Assembly (NCBI GenBank): GCA_045537695.1
Contig: JAZSQB010000038.1
Coordinates: 62,001-126,000, forward strand
Direction: 5' to 3'
DNA: 64,000 nucleotides
DNA from: RGIG2041 sp045537695
GTDB lineage: Bacteria; Bacillota; Clostridia; UBA1381; UMGS1253
Shown: positions 26,788-35,574 of the stretch, one piece after another
How the letters are laid out: each line of letters starts with the position of its first letter
Numbering within the stretch: position 1 is the stretch's first letter
The notes under the pieces: generated by a model
Seen by the model: the letters and a program-made list of their open reading frames with translations, nothing else
What the model was told of the DNA's origin: nothing
Databases searched by the model: none
Position numbers and translations under genes: made by a program

Positions 26788-27894
26788 ATGAGAATTTTGT
26801 TGGCCGGTGGCGGCACCGCGGGGCACATTAACCCTGCACTCAGCATTGCGGATAAGGTGCGTGCGCAGGATCCGTCGGCGGCGGTATTGTTTGTCGGCAA
26901 GCGCGGAAATATGGAGGAGCGTCTGGTCGGCAAGCGTGGCTATGATATAGATTTTATTGATATAGAAGGCTTTAAAAAATCGCCGCTGAAAAACATCCGC
27001 GTGGTTTTAAAAACGCTTAAGGCGATTGAAGAAAGCAAAAAGATTATCCGCAAATTCAAGCCGGATGTGGTGGTAACCACCGGCGGATATGTCAGCGGAC
27101 CGGTGATGGTGGCGGCACATAAGTGTGGCGTACCATCCTTGATTCACGAATCGAATGTATATCCGGGCGTTGCCGTGCGTATGGCAGCCAAAACGGCGAC
27201 ACGCATTGCGGTGAGCTTTGACAAGACCTATGAATTGATTCAGCAAAAGCACAAGTGCATCAAAACCGGCAACCCGGTGCGCGCAGAAATTCTGGAAACG
27301 ACGCGTGAGGAAGCGCGCCGCGCGCTGCACATCAAGGATAAGCCGCTTGTGTTGGTTTTCGGCGGCAGCCTTGGCGCTCAAAAGCTTAATGAGGCGGTAC
27401 TGGATTATATTGAAAAAATACAGACGGCGGAAAATGTGCAGTTGATTTTTGGTACGGGCGAGCGCAATTATGCAGGCGTGATGCAGGTGCTGGCGCAAAA
27501 GGGCATCAATGTACCGGAGTGCGCGCACATTAAGGTCTTGCCGTATATTTATAATATGAACGAAGCGATGGCGGCGGCAGATATCGTCGTATCCCGCGCC
27601 GGCGCGATTACGTTGGCGGAGCTGATGGCACTTGGTAAGCCGTCGGTACTGATTCCGTCACCCAATGTGGCATACAACCATCAGGAAACCAATGCACGGC
27701 AATTAGAGCAAAACGGTGCGGCACTGGTGCTTACCGAGGCAGAGCTGAGCGGCGAAAGACTGCAGGAAAAAATTGACCTCTTGCTTTCCGACAGCAAACA
27801 GTTGTATACTATAGGAGAGAATGCTAAAAAGATGGGCGTGCGCGATGCATGCGATCAGATTTATGAGATTATAGAAGAAATTCGTTTGCGTTAA
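26788..27894 (+). CDS. murG: Undecaprenyl-PP-MurNAc-pentapeptide GlcNAc transferase
   Basis: A 368-residue peripheral membrane glycosyltransferase (GT28, two Rossmann domains) that converts lipid I to lipid II. The G-G-G-T-A-G-H-I-N-P-A loop at the N-terminus, the T-G-G-Y-V-S-G-P and H-E-S-N stretches, G-G-S-L-G-A-Q, and the A-G-A-I-T-L-A-E-L donor site are all present. GGGGAGG precedes the ATG. No murC or murB follows; murA comes next. Confidence 0.96.
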   Translation: MRILLAGGGTAGHINPALSIADKVRAQDPSAAVLFVGKRGNMEERLVGKRGYDIDFIDIEGFKKSPLKNIRVVLKTLKAIEESKKIIRKFKPDVVVTTGGYVSGPVMVAAHKCGVPSLIHESNVYPGVAVRMAAKTATRIAVSFDKTYELIQQKHKCIKTGNPVRAEILETTREEARRALHIKDKPLVLVFGGSLGAQKLNEAVLDYIEKIQTAENVQLIFGTGERNYAGVMQVLAQKGINVPECAHIKVLPYIYNMNEAMAAADIVVSRAGAITLAELMALGKPSVLIPSPNVAYNHQETNARQLEQNGAALVLTEAELSGERLQEKIDLLLSDSKQLYTIGENAKKMGVRDACDQIYEIIEEIRLR

Positions 27895-27960
27895 GCAAAG
27901 GAACCGAACGCAGATCCACAGCATACTATGGAATAGAGATAGAGCTGTGGGGGTGTTTTC

Positions 27961-29256
27961 ATGTCTGCAATTGTGGTGGAGGGCGGTCGTCGCCTTGAAG
28001 GTACAGTTCGGGTACATGGTGCGAAGAATGCGGTGCTGCCGATTTTGGCAGCAACGGTGCTTTGCGGTGGCGTGAGTGATGTGGAAAATTGTCCGGCACT
28101 CAGTGACGTGTCGGCGACCGTGGAGATTTTGGAGCATTTGGGCTGCAGCGTGCAGCGCAGTGCGTCGCTGATTTCGGTAGATGCATCCGGTGCGTGGCGC
28201 AGTGATATTCCCGAAATGCTGATGCGGCGGCTTCGTTCGTCGGTGATTTTTCTCGGCGCTATTCTGGCGCGCTTCGGCGAAGCATCCATTGCGATGCCCG
28301 GTGGGTGCGAGCTTGGACCCAGGCCGATTGATTTACATTTGTCTGCGCTTGCGCAGATGGGCGCGCAGATTCAGGAAGCGCACGGCATGATTCATTGCCG
28401 CTGTGCCCACTTGAAAGGCAGCGCGATTCACCTGGATTTCCCGAGCGTGGGCGCAACGGAAAACATTATGTTGGCAGCTTCGCTTGCAGATGGTACAACG
28501 GTGATTACAAATGCGGCGAAGGAACCGGAAATTGAGGACTTACAGCTGTTTTTAAACCGGATGGGCGCGCGCATACAGGGCGCGGGTAGCGATACCATCC
28601 GTATTGATGGAGTTAAGCGTTTATATGCGGCACCGCACCGTGTGATGCCGGACCGCATCGTTGCGGCAACATATATGGCGTGCAGCGCGGTGTGCGGTGG
28701 TACGATAGAACTTATGGACGTTTGCCCAGTGCATATGGAGGCGGTCTTATCCGTTGCGCGTCTCTACGGCGCAGATTTGCAGGTCGAGCCGAATCGACTG
28801 GTGCATACGGCGCCAGCGCGGCTCAAGGCGGTGAAAATGATTCGGACGATGCCGCATCCGGGTTTTCCAACGGATGCCCAGGCACCGATGATGGCGGCGC
28901 TTTGCTATGCCGATGGCACCGGTATTTTTACGGAAACGATTTTTGAAAACCGCTTCAAGCACGTTACGGAGCTGACGCGCATGGGCGCGGATATTACAGT
29001 TGAGGGCAGAATCGCTGTGGTACGCGGCGTGGAACACTTAAGCAGTGCAAATATGTGCGCTATGGAGTTGCGCGGCGGTGCAGCGCTGGTGGTGGCAGCA
29101 TTGGGGGCGCAGGGCACATCCCGAATTGAGAAAGCGCATTTTATTGAGCGTGGTTATGCGGGTTTGCCTGCGGATTTGTCTGCACTTGGCGCAAAAATCA
29201 GGAAGGATACAGAGGATGAACAGAGTGAGAAACAAACGCATAGTGTCTGTCCATGA
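27961..29256 (+). CDS. murA: UDP-N-acetylglucosamine 1-carboxyvinyltransferase
   Basis: The 431-residue enzyme makes the first committed murein step, adding enolpyruvate to UDP-GlcNAc. The catalytic loop P-G-G-C-E-L-G-P-R-P-I-D-L-H-L contains the active cysteine at residue 116, the residue attacked by fosfomycin; K-N near residue 22 is also kept. The last 13 or so residues are encoded in the 41-base overlap with divIB and look like a frame-imposed tail. Location between murG and divIB is atypical, and a hairpin covers part of its ribosome site. Confidence 0.95.
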   Translation: MSAIVVEGGRRLEGTVRVHGAKNAVLPILAATVLCGGVSDVENCPALSDVSATVEILEHLGCSVQRSASLISVDASGAWRSDIPEMLMRRLRSSVIFLGAILARFGEASIAMPGGCELGPRPIDLHLSALAQMGAQIQEAHGMIHCRCAHLKGSAIHLDFPSVGATENIMLAASLADGTTVITNAAKEPEIEDLQLFLNRMGARIQGAGSDTIRIDGVKRLYAAPHRVMPDRIVAATYMACSAVCGGTIELMDVCPVHMEAVLSVARLYGADLQVEPNRLVHTAPARLKAVKMIRTMPHPGFPTDAQAPMMAALCYADGTGIFTETIFENRFKHVTELTRMGADITVEGRIAVVRGVEHLSSANMCAMELRGGAALVVAALGAQGTSRIEKAHFIERGYAGLPADLSALGAKIRKDTEDEQSEKQTHSVCP

Positions 29257-30010
29257 CGACATTCGCGAACGGCATCGTAAGCGCCAGCTTCGCAAAAAGC
29301 GCACGCGGTTTGTGCTTTTTTGCGCCTTGATGGCGCTTTTACTGCTGCTCACGGCGTGTGCGATTGCGTTTTTGACGCCTTGGTTTTATATTTCCGAAGT
29401 GAATGTCATTGGTAATGAGCAGGTGCAAACGGCGGATTTGATTACAGCTAGTGGCATTAAAAAAGGCGAGAGCGTTTTTGCCGTACATTTGGGAAAGGTG
29501 GAGACGCTTTTGGAAAAAGTACCGTATATTAAAACGGTGCAGGCAAAGCGCAAGCTACCGAAAACTATTGATTTGACTGTTACGGAAAGCCATGCAACGG
29601 CATCATTTGAAAAAGACGGTCTGCGCGTTTGCATTGATGAGGTCGGCAAGGTAGTCTATGCCGGTGCTTTGCCGCCGGAGAATTTGATTTCTGTGACGGG
29701 GGTGGAGATTGGTACGTATGCGCTGGGCGAACCGCTCATAGTAGAGAATCAAAATGCATTTGAAACGGTGCTGGAACTCATTTCGATTGCGGAGGAAAAC
29801 GGACACCGCGCCGGTATACACAGCATTGACATTACAAAAACGGAGAATATCCGCTTTACGTATGGGCAGGGGCTTACGGTGATTTGTGGCGATGCGTACG
29901 ATTTGTCGCGCAAAATACTGACCTTTATTGAGGTGGTTAGAGAGCTTCCGGAAAATGCAAAGGGTGAAATTGATTTACGCATAGGCAGTAAAGCATATTA
30001 CCGACCTTAA
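29216..30010 (+). CDS. divIB: Cell division protein DivIB/FtsQ
   Basis: The 264-residue product has a short basic cytoplasmic tail, one transmembrane helix (about 32-53) and an extracellular POTRA domain (F-Y-I-S-E-V-N-V-I-G-N-E, typical FtsQ start) followed by the beta domain. It forms the FtsQ/FtsL/FtsB hub of the divisome. The start ATG at 29216 follows AGAGG and lies inside the 3' end of murA; the open frame to 29045 is not used. No ftsA follows. Confidence 0.9.
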   Translation: MNRVRNKRIVSVHDDIRERHRKRQLRKKRTRFVLFCALMALLLLLTACAIAFLTPWFYISEVNVIGNEQVQTADLITASGIKKGESVFAVHLGKVETLLEKVPYIKTVQAKRKLPKTIDLTVTESHATASFEKDGLRVCIDEVGKVVYAGALPPENLISVTGVEIGTYALGEPLIVENQNAFETVLELISIAEENGHRAGIHSIDITKTENIRFTYGQGLTVICGDAYDLSRKILTFIEVVRELPENAKGEIDLRIGSKAYYRP

Positions 30011-30097
30011 TGTGGAATAAATTTGCATAAAAACCGGTATAAAAACCGGAATTAACAAAAAATTTTAATAAATTTTTAATAATTTTGAAATTTACTA

Positions 30098-30126
30098 TTG
30101 AATAAATGAAAAAAATGTTGTACAAT
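30098..30126 (+). promoter_or_regulatory. SigmaA promoter of ftsZ
   Basis: TTGAAT (30098-30103) and TACAAT (30121-30126) with a 17-base spacer in a 177-base AT-rich gap after divIB. It would let ftsZ be expressed independently of the upstream dcw genes. The leader ends in AAGGAGGA seven bases before the TTG start. Confidence 0.78.
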
Positions 30127-30187
30127 AATATTTGATTAAATATAGATGACATTTCAGTTACAGATGAAATATAAGGAGGAACTCACG

Positions 30188-31333
30188 TTGTTTGATATCG
30201 ATGTGGAAACAAGCAAGGTTGCTAAAATTAAAGTTATTGGCGTTGGCGGCGGCGGTAACAACGCTGTAAACCGTATGATTGATGCCGGTGTAAAGTGTGT
30301 GGATTTTATCGCTGTAAACACAGATGCACAGGTTTTGAAGGATTCCAAGGCTTCTGCAAAGATGCAGATTGGTGAAAAGCTGACCCGCGGTTTGGGTGCA
30401 GGCGCAAATCCGGAAATCGGTGAAAAGGCTGCGCAGGAAAGCCGCGATGAAATTGAAGCGATGATTAAGGGCTCGGATATGGTATTTATTACTGCAGGTA
30501 TGGGCGGCGGCACCGGCACAGGTGCGGCGGCTGTTATTGCCGGCATTGCAAAGGAAATGGGTATTTTGACCATTGCAATCGTAACCAAGCCGTTTACATT
30601 CGAAGGTCGTCCGCGTCTTTTGAAGGCAGAGGCCGGTATTGCGAGATTGCGCGAGAATGTGGATGCGATTATGACAATTCCGAACGACAACATTTTAAAG
30701 GTTGTTGATAAGAATACGACGCTTGAAAACAGCTTTTTGATGGCTGACGATGTATTGCGTCAGGGCGTACAGGGTATTTCCGATATGATCGTCGGTACCG
30801 GTTACATCAACGCAGACTTCGCTGACGTGAAGAGAACAATGGAAAATTCCGGCATTGCACATATGGGTGTCGGTGTTGCCAAGGGTGACAACAAGGCGAC
30901 AGATGCCATCAAGATGGCAATCGAAAGTCCGCTTTTGGAAACTTCTATTCAGGGCGCAAGAAATGTGCTTGTTAACATTACCGGTGATAAGAATCTTACA
31001 CTCTTTGATGCCAATGCAGTTATGCAGACGGCAAATGAGCTCGTAGATTCCGATGCTGAAATCATTTTCGGTGTGGTTATTGATGAAAACCTGGATGATG
31101 AAATGCGCGTAACGGTTGTGGCAACCGGCTTTGATGGTAGCCAGCGTCCAATGAAAAAGGAAGAGTCGGCGAAGGAAGAACCAAAGGGAGCAGAGGATAA
31201 GCCGGCGAACTGGTTTAGTGATATGATAACAAAGAAGGAAGAGCCGGAAGAAGAGCCGTCCTTCTCTCCGACAGCGAGTGTAGAGTTAGACAACGTAGAT
31301 ATTCCGAACTTCTTAAAGAATAAGAATTTCTAA
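30188..31333 (+). CDS. ftsZ: Cell division GTPase FtsZ
   Basis: A 381-residue tubulin homologue that forms the Z ring. It shows G-G-G-G-N-N-A-V at the N-terminus, the tubulin signature G-G-G-T-G-T-G-A at about 106-113, the T7-loop N-A-D-F-A-D-V, an acidic/Lys-rich linker and the C-terminal peptide D-I-P-N-F-L used for membrane anchors. The start is TTG at 30188: AAGGAGGA lies seven bases upstream of it and downstream of the more distant in-frame ATG at 30164, so those upstream codons are not translated. The usual partner ftsA is absent. Confidence 0.96.
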   Translation: MFDIDVETSKVAKIKVIGVGGGGNNAVNRMIDAGVKCVDFIAVNTDAQVLKDSKASAKMQIGEKLTRGLGAGANPEIGEKAAQESRDEIEAMIKGSDMVFITAGMGGGTGTGAAAVIAGIAKEMGILTIAIVTKPFTFEGRPRLLKAEAGIARLRENVDAIMTIPNDNILKVVDKNTTLENSFLMADDVLRQGVQGISDMIVGTGYINADFADVKRTMENSGIAHMGVGVAKGDNKATDAIKMAIESPLLETSIQGARNVLVNITGDKNLTLFDANAVMQTANELVDSDAEIIFGVVIDENLDDEMRVTVVATGFDGSQRPMKKEESAKEEPKGAEDKPANWFSDMITKKEEPEEEPSFSPTASVELDNVDIPNFLKNKNF

Positions 31334-31340
31334 AATGTAT

Positions 31341-31368
31341 AAAAAGGACGGGTTGACCGTCCTTTTTT
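31341..31368 (+). terminator. Rho-independent terminator after ftsZ
   Basis: AAAAAGGACGG pairs with CCGTCCTTTTTT across a GTTGA loop. The recX start lies only 15 bases beyond it, so recX needs read-through or a promoter inside the end of ftsZ. Confidence 0.9.
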
Positions 31369-31383
31369 CATCAGAGGTTATGT

Positions 31384-31887
31384 ATGAAAGCGAATTTGGA
31401 AAATATGTCCATGCAGGCGCAGTTTGAGCTGGCAAAGAAAAAGACAGCGGATATGGCTGCACGTGGAAGAAAAACAAAAAAAGAGCTGACGGACAAGCTT
31501 TTGCACCAAGGCTTTGCGCCGGCTGTGTGCGAGGCGATTGTCGAGTGGGGGCAGGAATACTACTTCATAGACGATGCGGAATATGCGCGTGTCTACGTGG
31601 AAAAAGCGGCACAGAAGTACGGCAAACGCCGGATTGTGCAGGCGCTTCGGTTTAAAGGCATAGATGCCGAATTGATTGAGGATGCTTTTGCGGATTTCGA
31701 TTTTTCCGAGACGGAAACGCAGCTGCAAACGGACGTAGCCAAACGGCTTTCGGGCAATTTTGAACGCAAAAACATCGAAAAGGTCATACGCCATTTTCTG
31801 GCGCGCGGCTTTAGCTACGATGCAGTTCGAAATGCCATAGATTTAGCAAAGCAGGATGTAGCGGAGGAGGATGACTTTGCATTATAA
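31384..31887 (+). CDS. recX: Recombination regulator RecX
   Basis: A 167-residue helical protein of the RecX family, which binds RecA filaments and modulates recombination. Three triple-helix repeats are visible, with R-x-x-T-x-x-E-L-x-x-K-L and the F-x-D-D-x-x-Y-A-x-x-Y-V block followed by a K-R/G-x-x-x-I-x-x-x-L-R repeat. recA is not adjacent. The end overlaps rimO by 17 bases. Confidence 0.88.
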   Translation: MKANLENMSMQAQFELAKKKTADMAARGRKTKKELTDKLLHQGFAPAVCEAIVEWGQEYYFIDDAEYARVYVEKAAQKYGKRRIVQALRFKGIDAELIEDAFADFDFSETETQLQTDVAKRLSGNFERKNIEKVIRHFLARGFSYDAVRNAIDLAKQDVAEEDDFAL

Positions 31888-33220
31888 AATTGCAGTTGCA
31901 TCTCTGGGCTGTGCGAAAAATCTGGTGGATACAGAGAATATGCTCGGTCTGCTTTTAGAGCAGGGGCATAGTCTGACGGTGGATACTGCTGAGGCGGACA
32001 TCATTATCGTAAACACCTGTGGCTTTATAGGAGATGCGAAAAAAGAGTCCATTGACACCATTTTGGAGATGGCGGAATATAAAGAGACCGGCGCTTGCAA
32101 GGCGCTGATTGTGACCGGTTGTCTCGCGGAGCGCTACAAAGAAGAAATCTTAGATGCCATTGATGAAGTCGATGCCGTGGTCGGTACGGGCGATTTTGAT
32201 CAAATCGTTTCGGTAACGGAGGCGGCACTTTCCGGAGAGCGCGTTGCGCTTTACGGACACGCCGATGCTTACGGCATGGAAAATCTGCCGCGCGTGACGA
32301 CGACACCACCGCATACGGCGTATTTAAAGATTGCGGAAGGATGCGACAACCATTGTACCTATTGTGTCATTCCGGCGTTGCGCGGTAAATTCCGCTCCCG
32401 CAGCATTGAGGATATTTGCGCCGAGGCGCAGGAGTTAGTAGGCGGCGGCGTGAAAGAGCTGATTTTAATTGCGCAGGATACCACGCGTTATGGAACAGAT
32501 TTGTATGGTGATTACGTGCTTGACCGTTTGCTCGACGCGCTTTGTGCCATAGACGGTGTACGTTGGATTCGCTTGCATTATATGTATCCCGAGGCGATTA
32601 CGGATTCCCTTTTGAAGACGATTGCCGCCAATGAAAAAATCGTAAACTATTTTGACATTCCGGTGCAGCACGGTGCAGATACAGTGCTTAAACGCATGGG
32701 GCGGCGTACAAATGCCGCGCAGATGCGTACGCTGTTTAACAAAATTCGCCAATACTGTCCGGATGCGGTGTTGCGCACAAGTGTGATTGTTGGTTTTCCG
32801 GGCGAGACGCAGGCGGAATTTGATGCGCTTTTGGATTTTGCGCGCGAGGTGCGGTTTGACCGCTTGGGCGCATTTGCCTACTCGAAGGAGGAGGGAACAC
32901 CGGCTGCTAAAATGGCGGCGCAGGTGCATCCGCAGACGAAAAAAGCACGCCAACGCCGTGTGATGGCGCTTGCGCAGCAGATTTCTGCGGAGAAAAATGC
33001 AGAAAAACTCGGCAAAACACTTGATGTGGTTTGCGAAGGTTATGACGAAGAAAATTATATGTATTACGGCAGAAGCTATGCCGACAGTCCGAATGTAGAT
33101 GCCCTTGTATATTTTGCGGCAAGTCGTGATTTGCAGATGGGTGAATATGTTCGCGTAAAAATTTTGTGTGTGGAAGAATATGATTTGTTAGGAGAGATGG
33201 AGAATGAATTTACCAAATAA
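31871..33220 (+). CDS. rimO: Ribosomal protein S12 methylthiotransferase RimO
   Basis: The 449-residue radical SAM enzyme adds a methylthio group to the conserved aspartate of ribosomal protein S12. It has the N-terminal UPF0004 domain with three cysteines (S-L-G-C-A-K-N, N-T-C-G-F, T-G-C-L), the C-D-N-H-C-T-Y-C cluster, and a C-terminal TRAM domain. The S-L-G-C-A-K-N and I-P-x-x-R-G-x-x-R-S blocks distinguish RimO from MiaB. The start overlaps recX, and the end overlaps pgsA. Confidence 0.93.
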   Translation: MTLHYKIAVASLGCAKNLVDTENMLGLLLEQGHSLTVDTAEADIIIVNTCGFIGDAKKESIDTILEMAEYKETGACKALIVTGCLAERYKEEILDAIDEVDAVVGTGDFDQIVSVTEAALSGERVALYGHADAYGMENLPRVTTTPPHTAYLKIAEGCDNHCTYCVIPALRGKFRSRSIEDICAEAQELVGGGVKELILIAQDTTRYGTDLYGDYVLDRLLDALCAIDGVRWIRLHYMYPEAITDSLLKTIAANEKIVNYFDIPVQHGADTVLKRMGRRTNAAQMRTLFNKIRQYCPDAVLRTSVIVGFPGETQAEFDALLDFAREVRFDRLGAFAYSKEEGTPAAKMAAQVHPQTKKARQRRVMALAQQISAEKNAEKLGKTLDVVCEGYDEENYMYYGRSYADSPNVDALVYFAASRDLQMGEYVRVKILCVEEYDLLGEMENEFTK

Positions 33221-33755
33221 GCTTACACTTATAAGAATTGCGCTGATCCCCATATTTTTGTTTTTCCTAATGACGGAGTTTGTACCGTATTCCGTTTATG
33301 TGGCACTCGCTGTGTTCATTATTGCTTCGGCGACGGATGCTCTCGATGGACACATTGCGCGCTCGCGCGGTCTTGTCACAGATTTTGGCAAGTTTGCCGA
33401 TCCGCTTGCGGATAAAATTCTCGTGCTTTCGGCGCTCATCGGACTCATTGAGCTTGGGCAGATTGGTGCAATTCCGGTAATTATCATTATCGCACGCGAA
33501 TTTATGGTTACGGGTCTTCGCATTGTTGCTATTGGATCGGGCAAGGTGATTGCTGCCGGTCTTTCCGGTAAAATCAAGACCATCCTGCAGATGGTTGTTA
33601 CAGTGCTTTTGATGTTCGTTGCGCCGCTACGTGCCGACATCTTTGCATTGGAAGTGATTGCACAGGTTGGTATCTGGGCAATGGTTGCCATCACGGTGTA
33701 TTCCGGCGCGGAATATATCGTGCAGAACTGGAGCATAATTGATTACAGAAAATAA
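33204..33755 (+). CDS. pgsA: CDP-diacylglycerol-glycerol-3-phosphate 3-phosphatidyltransferase
   Basis: A 183-residue membrane enzyme with about five helices that makes phosphatidylglycerophosphate. The CDP-alcohol phosphotransferase motif D-A-L-D-G-H-I-A-R with the trailing G-x-x-x-D-x-x-x-D is intact. It opens with N-L-P-N-K-L-T-L-I-R, typical of PgsA. It overlaps rimO by 17 bases, and the rimO-pgsA pairing is common in Firmicutes. Confidence 0.92.
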   Translation: MNLPNKLTLIRIALIPIFLFFLMTEFVPYSVYVALAVFIIASATDALDGHIARSRGLVTDFGKFADPLADKILVLSALIGLIELGQIGAIPVIIIIAREFMVTGLRIVAIGSGKVIAAGLSGKIKTILQMVVTVLLMFVAPLRADIFALEVIAQVGIWAMVAITVYSGAEYIVQNWSIIDYRK

Positions 33756-33940
33756 AAACAAGTTGTTACAAGATTTATGCACTAAAAAAACGAAGTCAAT
33801 ATGTCTCGTAAATTTAATTTTATATACTATAGGAGTGTTGTCGTATAAATTGAGCCGCAACAGCTTGTTATTGTATATAGCACCTCCTAAAGAGTCCTTG
33901 CACAATTGTACGTGAAAAGGAAGCACAGTTTTTATAAGTA
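33756..33940. other. Convergent intergenic region, 185 bp
   Basis: This AT-rich gap between pgsA and the minus-strand GNAT gene has no clear terminator with a T run for either side. It contains a loose inverted repeat: AGGAGTG at 33830-33836 against CACCTCCT near 33881-33888, with a 40-base interior. I see no gene in it. Confidence 0.4.
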
Positions 33941-34429
33941 TTATTCGGCGATCCATTCATAAGCTTTTCTTGGGTCGCCGTTTTCTAAGTAAATGATGCC
34001 GCGGTAGGTAAAGCCGTTTTTTAAAATCACGTGTTGCATCGGGAAATTGTCGTGGTGCGTGTCCACGCGCAGGTGCGTGTATCGCTTGCGTGCGAAGCTT
34101 ACGCATTTTTTGAAAAACCCGTGTATCTGTCCGTCACTTGCTACTTTGTGGATGGCGGCATAGGGTGCAGCGGATCCCCAATTGCCGCCTTCGATGACGG
34201 CGTAAGTCGGGTCAACGCCCGGAATCAGCGCAAAGCACGCGCAGATGTTGCCGTCCGGCAACTCGTAGGCATAGAGATTGCCGCGCTCAATGTCGCCAAG
34301 CAAATCTTCTTTGCAGGGATAGCCGTTTGCCCATTGCAGCCTATTGCCGTTTGCGCGCATAAAGGCGCGTGCGGCATCAAAAATTTCCAGTATGCGGTTG
34401 ATTTCTTCTTTTCTTGCGTTTCGTATCAT
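33941..34429 (-). CDS. GNAT-family N-acetyltransferase
   Basis: A 162-residue protein with the GNAT fold order: an N-terminal I-R-N-A-R/K-x-x-E-I-x-x-I helix, strand blocks, H-K-V-A-S-D-G in the acetyl-CoA region (a less canonical form of the Q-x-x-G-x-G/A loop) and the late N-D/N-F-P-M-Q-H-V-I-L-K-N-G-F block. The substrate is unknown. It overlaps the capA stop by four bases, so the two are translationally coupled and may act on the same cell-envelope or peptide substrate. Confidence 0.75.
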   Translation of the reverse strand: MIRNARKEEINRILEIFDAARAFMRANGNRLQWANGYPCKEDLLGDIERGNLYAYELPDGNICACFALIPGVDPTYAVIEGGNWGSAAPYAAIHKVASDGQIHGFFKKCVSFARKRYTHLRVDTHHDNFPMQHVILKNGFTYRGIIYLENGDPRKAYEWIAE

Positions 34430-35553
34430 TTATATTCTCCCTCGATCGTCATTACGTTTTGAATTAAGTTTTCTAAATAGCTGTAGCTTATGCCGGCGCC
34501 GTGCGTTTGTGCCTTTTCGGGGGTGTATTCGTCAAACGGGATGATGCGCATGTTGCGGAAGGCAGGGTTGTAGTGGTTAATCACCGCTTGAAATGTAACG
34601 TTTTCAATGCGCTTTTCATCGCCGCAGGTGACAAAATCAAAGGCAATTGTGCCGCCGACCTGGCTGACCGCCGCTTTTTGCGCGGAAATAAAATTGCCGA
34701 GCGAGTAGACCACAAGCGTGTCACCAATGTACTCCGCCGGCTGTACGGTGTGCGGATGCGTGCCGATAATGACATCGCAACCGGCATCGGCAAGGATTTG
34801 CGCGCTTTCGCGCTGGATAGCATTCGGTGCGTTTTGATATTCCTCGCCCCAATGCACGCAACAGACTACGAAATCCGCGCGTGTTTTGGCTTCTTGAATC
34901 TTTGCCGCCATTTGCACGCAACCGTTTTTATAATCCGCCAGCGGCACCTGATAGGCGCTGTTTGCCGGATGTGCAAAGCCGTTGGTTAAGTAGGTATAGT
35001 TTAAAAAGGCGATTTTGATGCCGTTTTTTTCTACGATTTTGATGATGTCCTCGTCCTTTTTGTGGATGCCGACTGCGGTGACAGACGGATTTTCTGCAAA
35101 AAAGGCATACGCACTTGCAAGCCCTGCTTCTCCTTTGTCAAACACGTGATTGGTGGCAAGGGAAAACACGTCGAAGCCGAGCGCAATCATATCGCGACCA
35201 CATTCGTGCGGCGAGTTAAACAGCGGGTAAGACGAAAGTCCGAGCTCTGTGCCGCCGAGCAAAGTTTCCTGGTTGATATAGGCGATATCTGCCACCGCAA
35301 TATCGTCTGCGACAAATTCGTACATCGGCGTAAAATCATAGCCGTTGCCGCCGGCGTATTCGCTGGCGCGCCAGTACACGCTGTCGTGAATTAAATTGTC
35401 GCCGACGCCGTAAAAGGACACGCGCTGTTCTACCGGTGCCGGTGCTTCGGCAGGAATATTTGGTGCCGGCGCCTGCGTTTGTAATGCGTTTTCACAGCCA
35501 TAGACGGACAGGCACAGTAGTATGGTTAAACTAAAGCTTATGTATTTTTTCAT
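34426..35553 (-). CDS. CapA-family poly-gamma-glutamate synthesis-type metallophosphoesterase, lipoprotein
   Basis: The 375-residue product has a lipoprotein signal with a lipobox L-S-V-Y-G-C (cysteine 20) and a Pro/Ala-rich linker, then a CapA/PGA_cap domain (G-V-G-D-N-L-I-H near its start, N-H-V-F-D-K-G, H-W-G-E-E-Y and T-H-P-H-T-V-Q-P). The fold is related to metallophosphoesterases. The true substrate is uncertain and the pgs capsule genes are not nearby, so a capsule role is not supported here. The start follows GAGGTGA and a SigmaA promoter at 35575-35603. Confidence 0.85.
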   Translation of the reverse strand: MKKYISFSLTILLCLSVYGCENALQTQAPAPNIPAEAPAPVEQRVSFYGVGDNLIHDSVYWRASEYAGGNGYDFTPMYEFVADDIAVADIAYINQETLLGGTELGLSSYPLFNSPHECGRDMIALGFDVFSLATNHVFDKGEAGLASAYAFFAENPSVTAVGIHKKDEDIIKIVEKNGIKIAFLNYTYLTNGFAHPANSAYQVPLADYKNGCVQMAAKIQEAKTRADFVVCCVHWGEEYQNAPNAIQRESAQILADAGCDVIIGTHPHTVQPAEYIGDTLVVYSLGNFISAQKAAVSQVGGTIAFDFVTCGDEKRIENVTFQAVINHYNPAFRNMRIIPFDEYTPEKAQTHGAGISYSYLENLIQNVMTIEGEYK

Positions 35554-35574
35554 CGGGGTTCACCTCGCGTGAAT

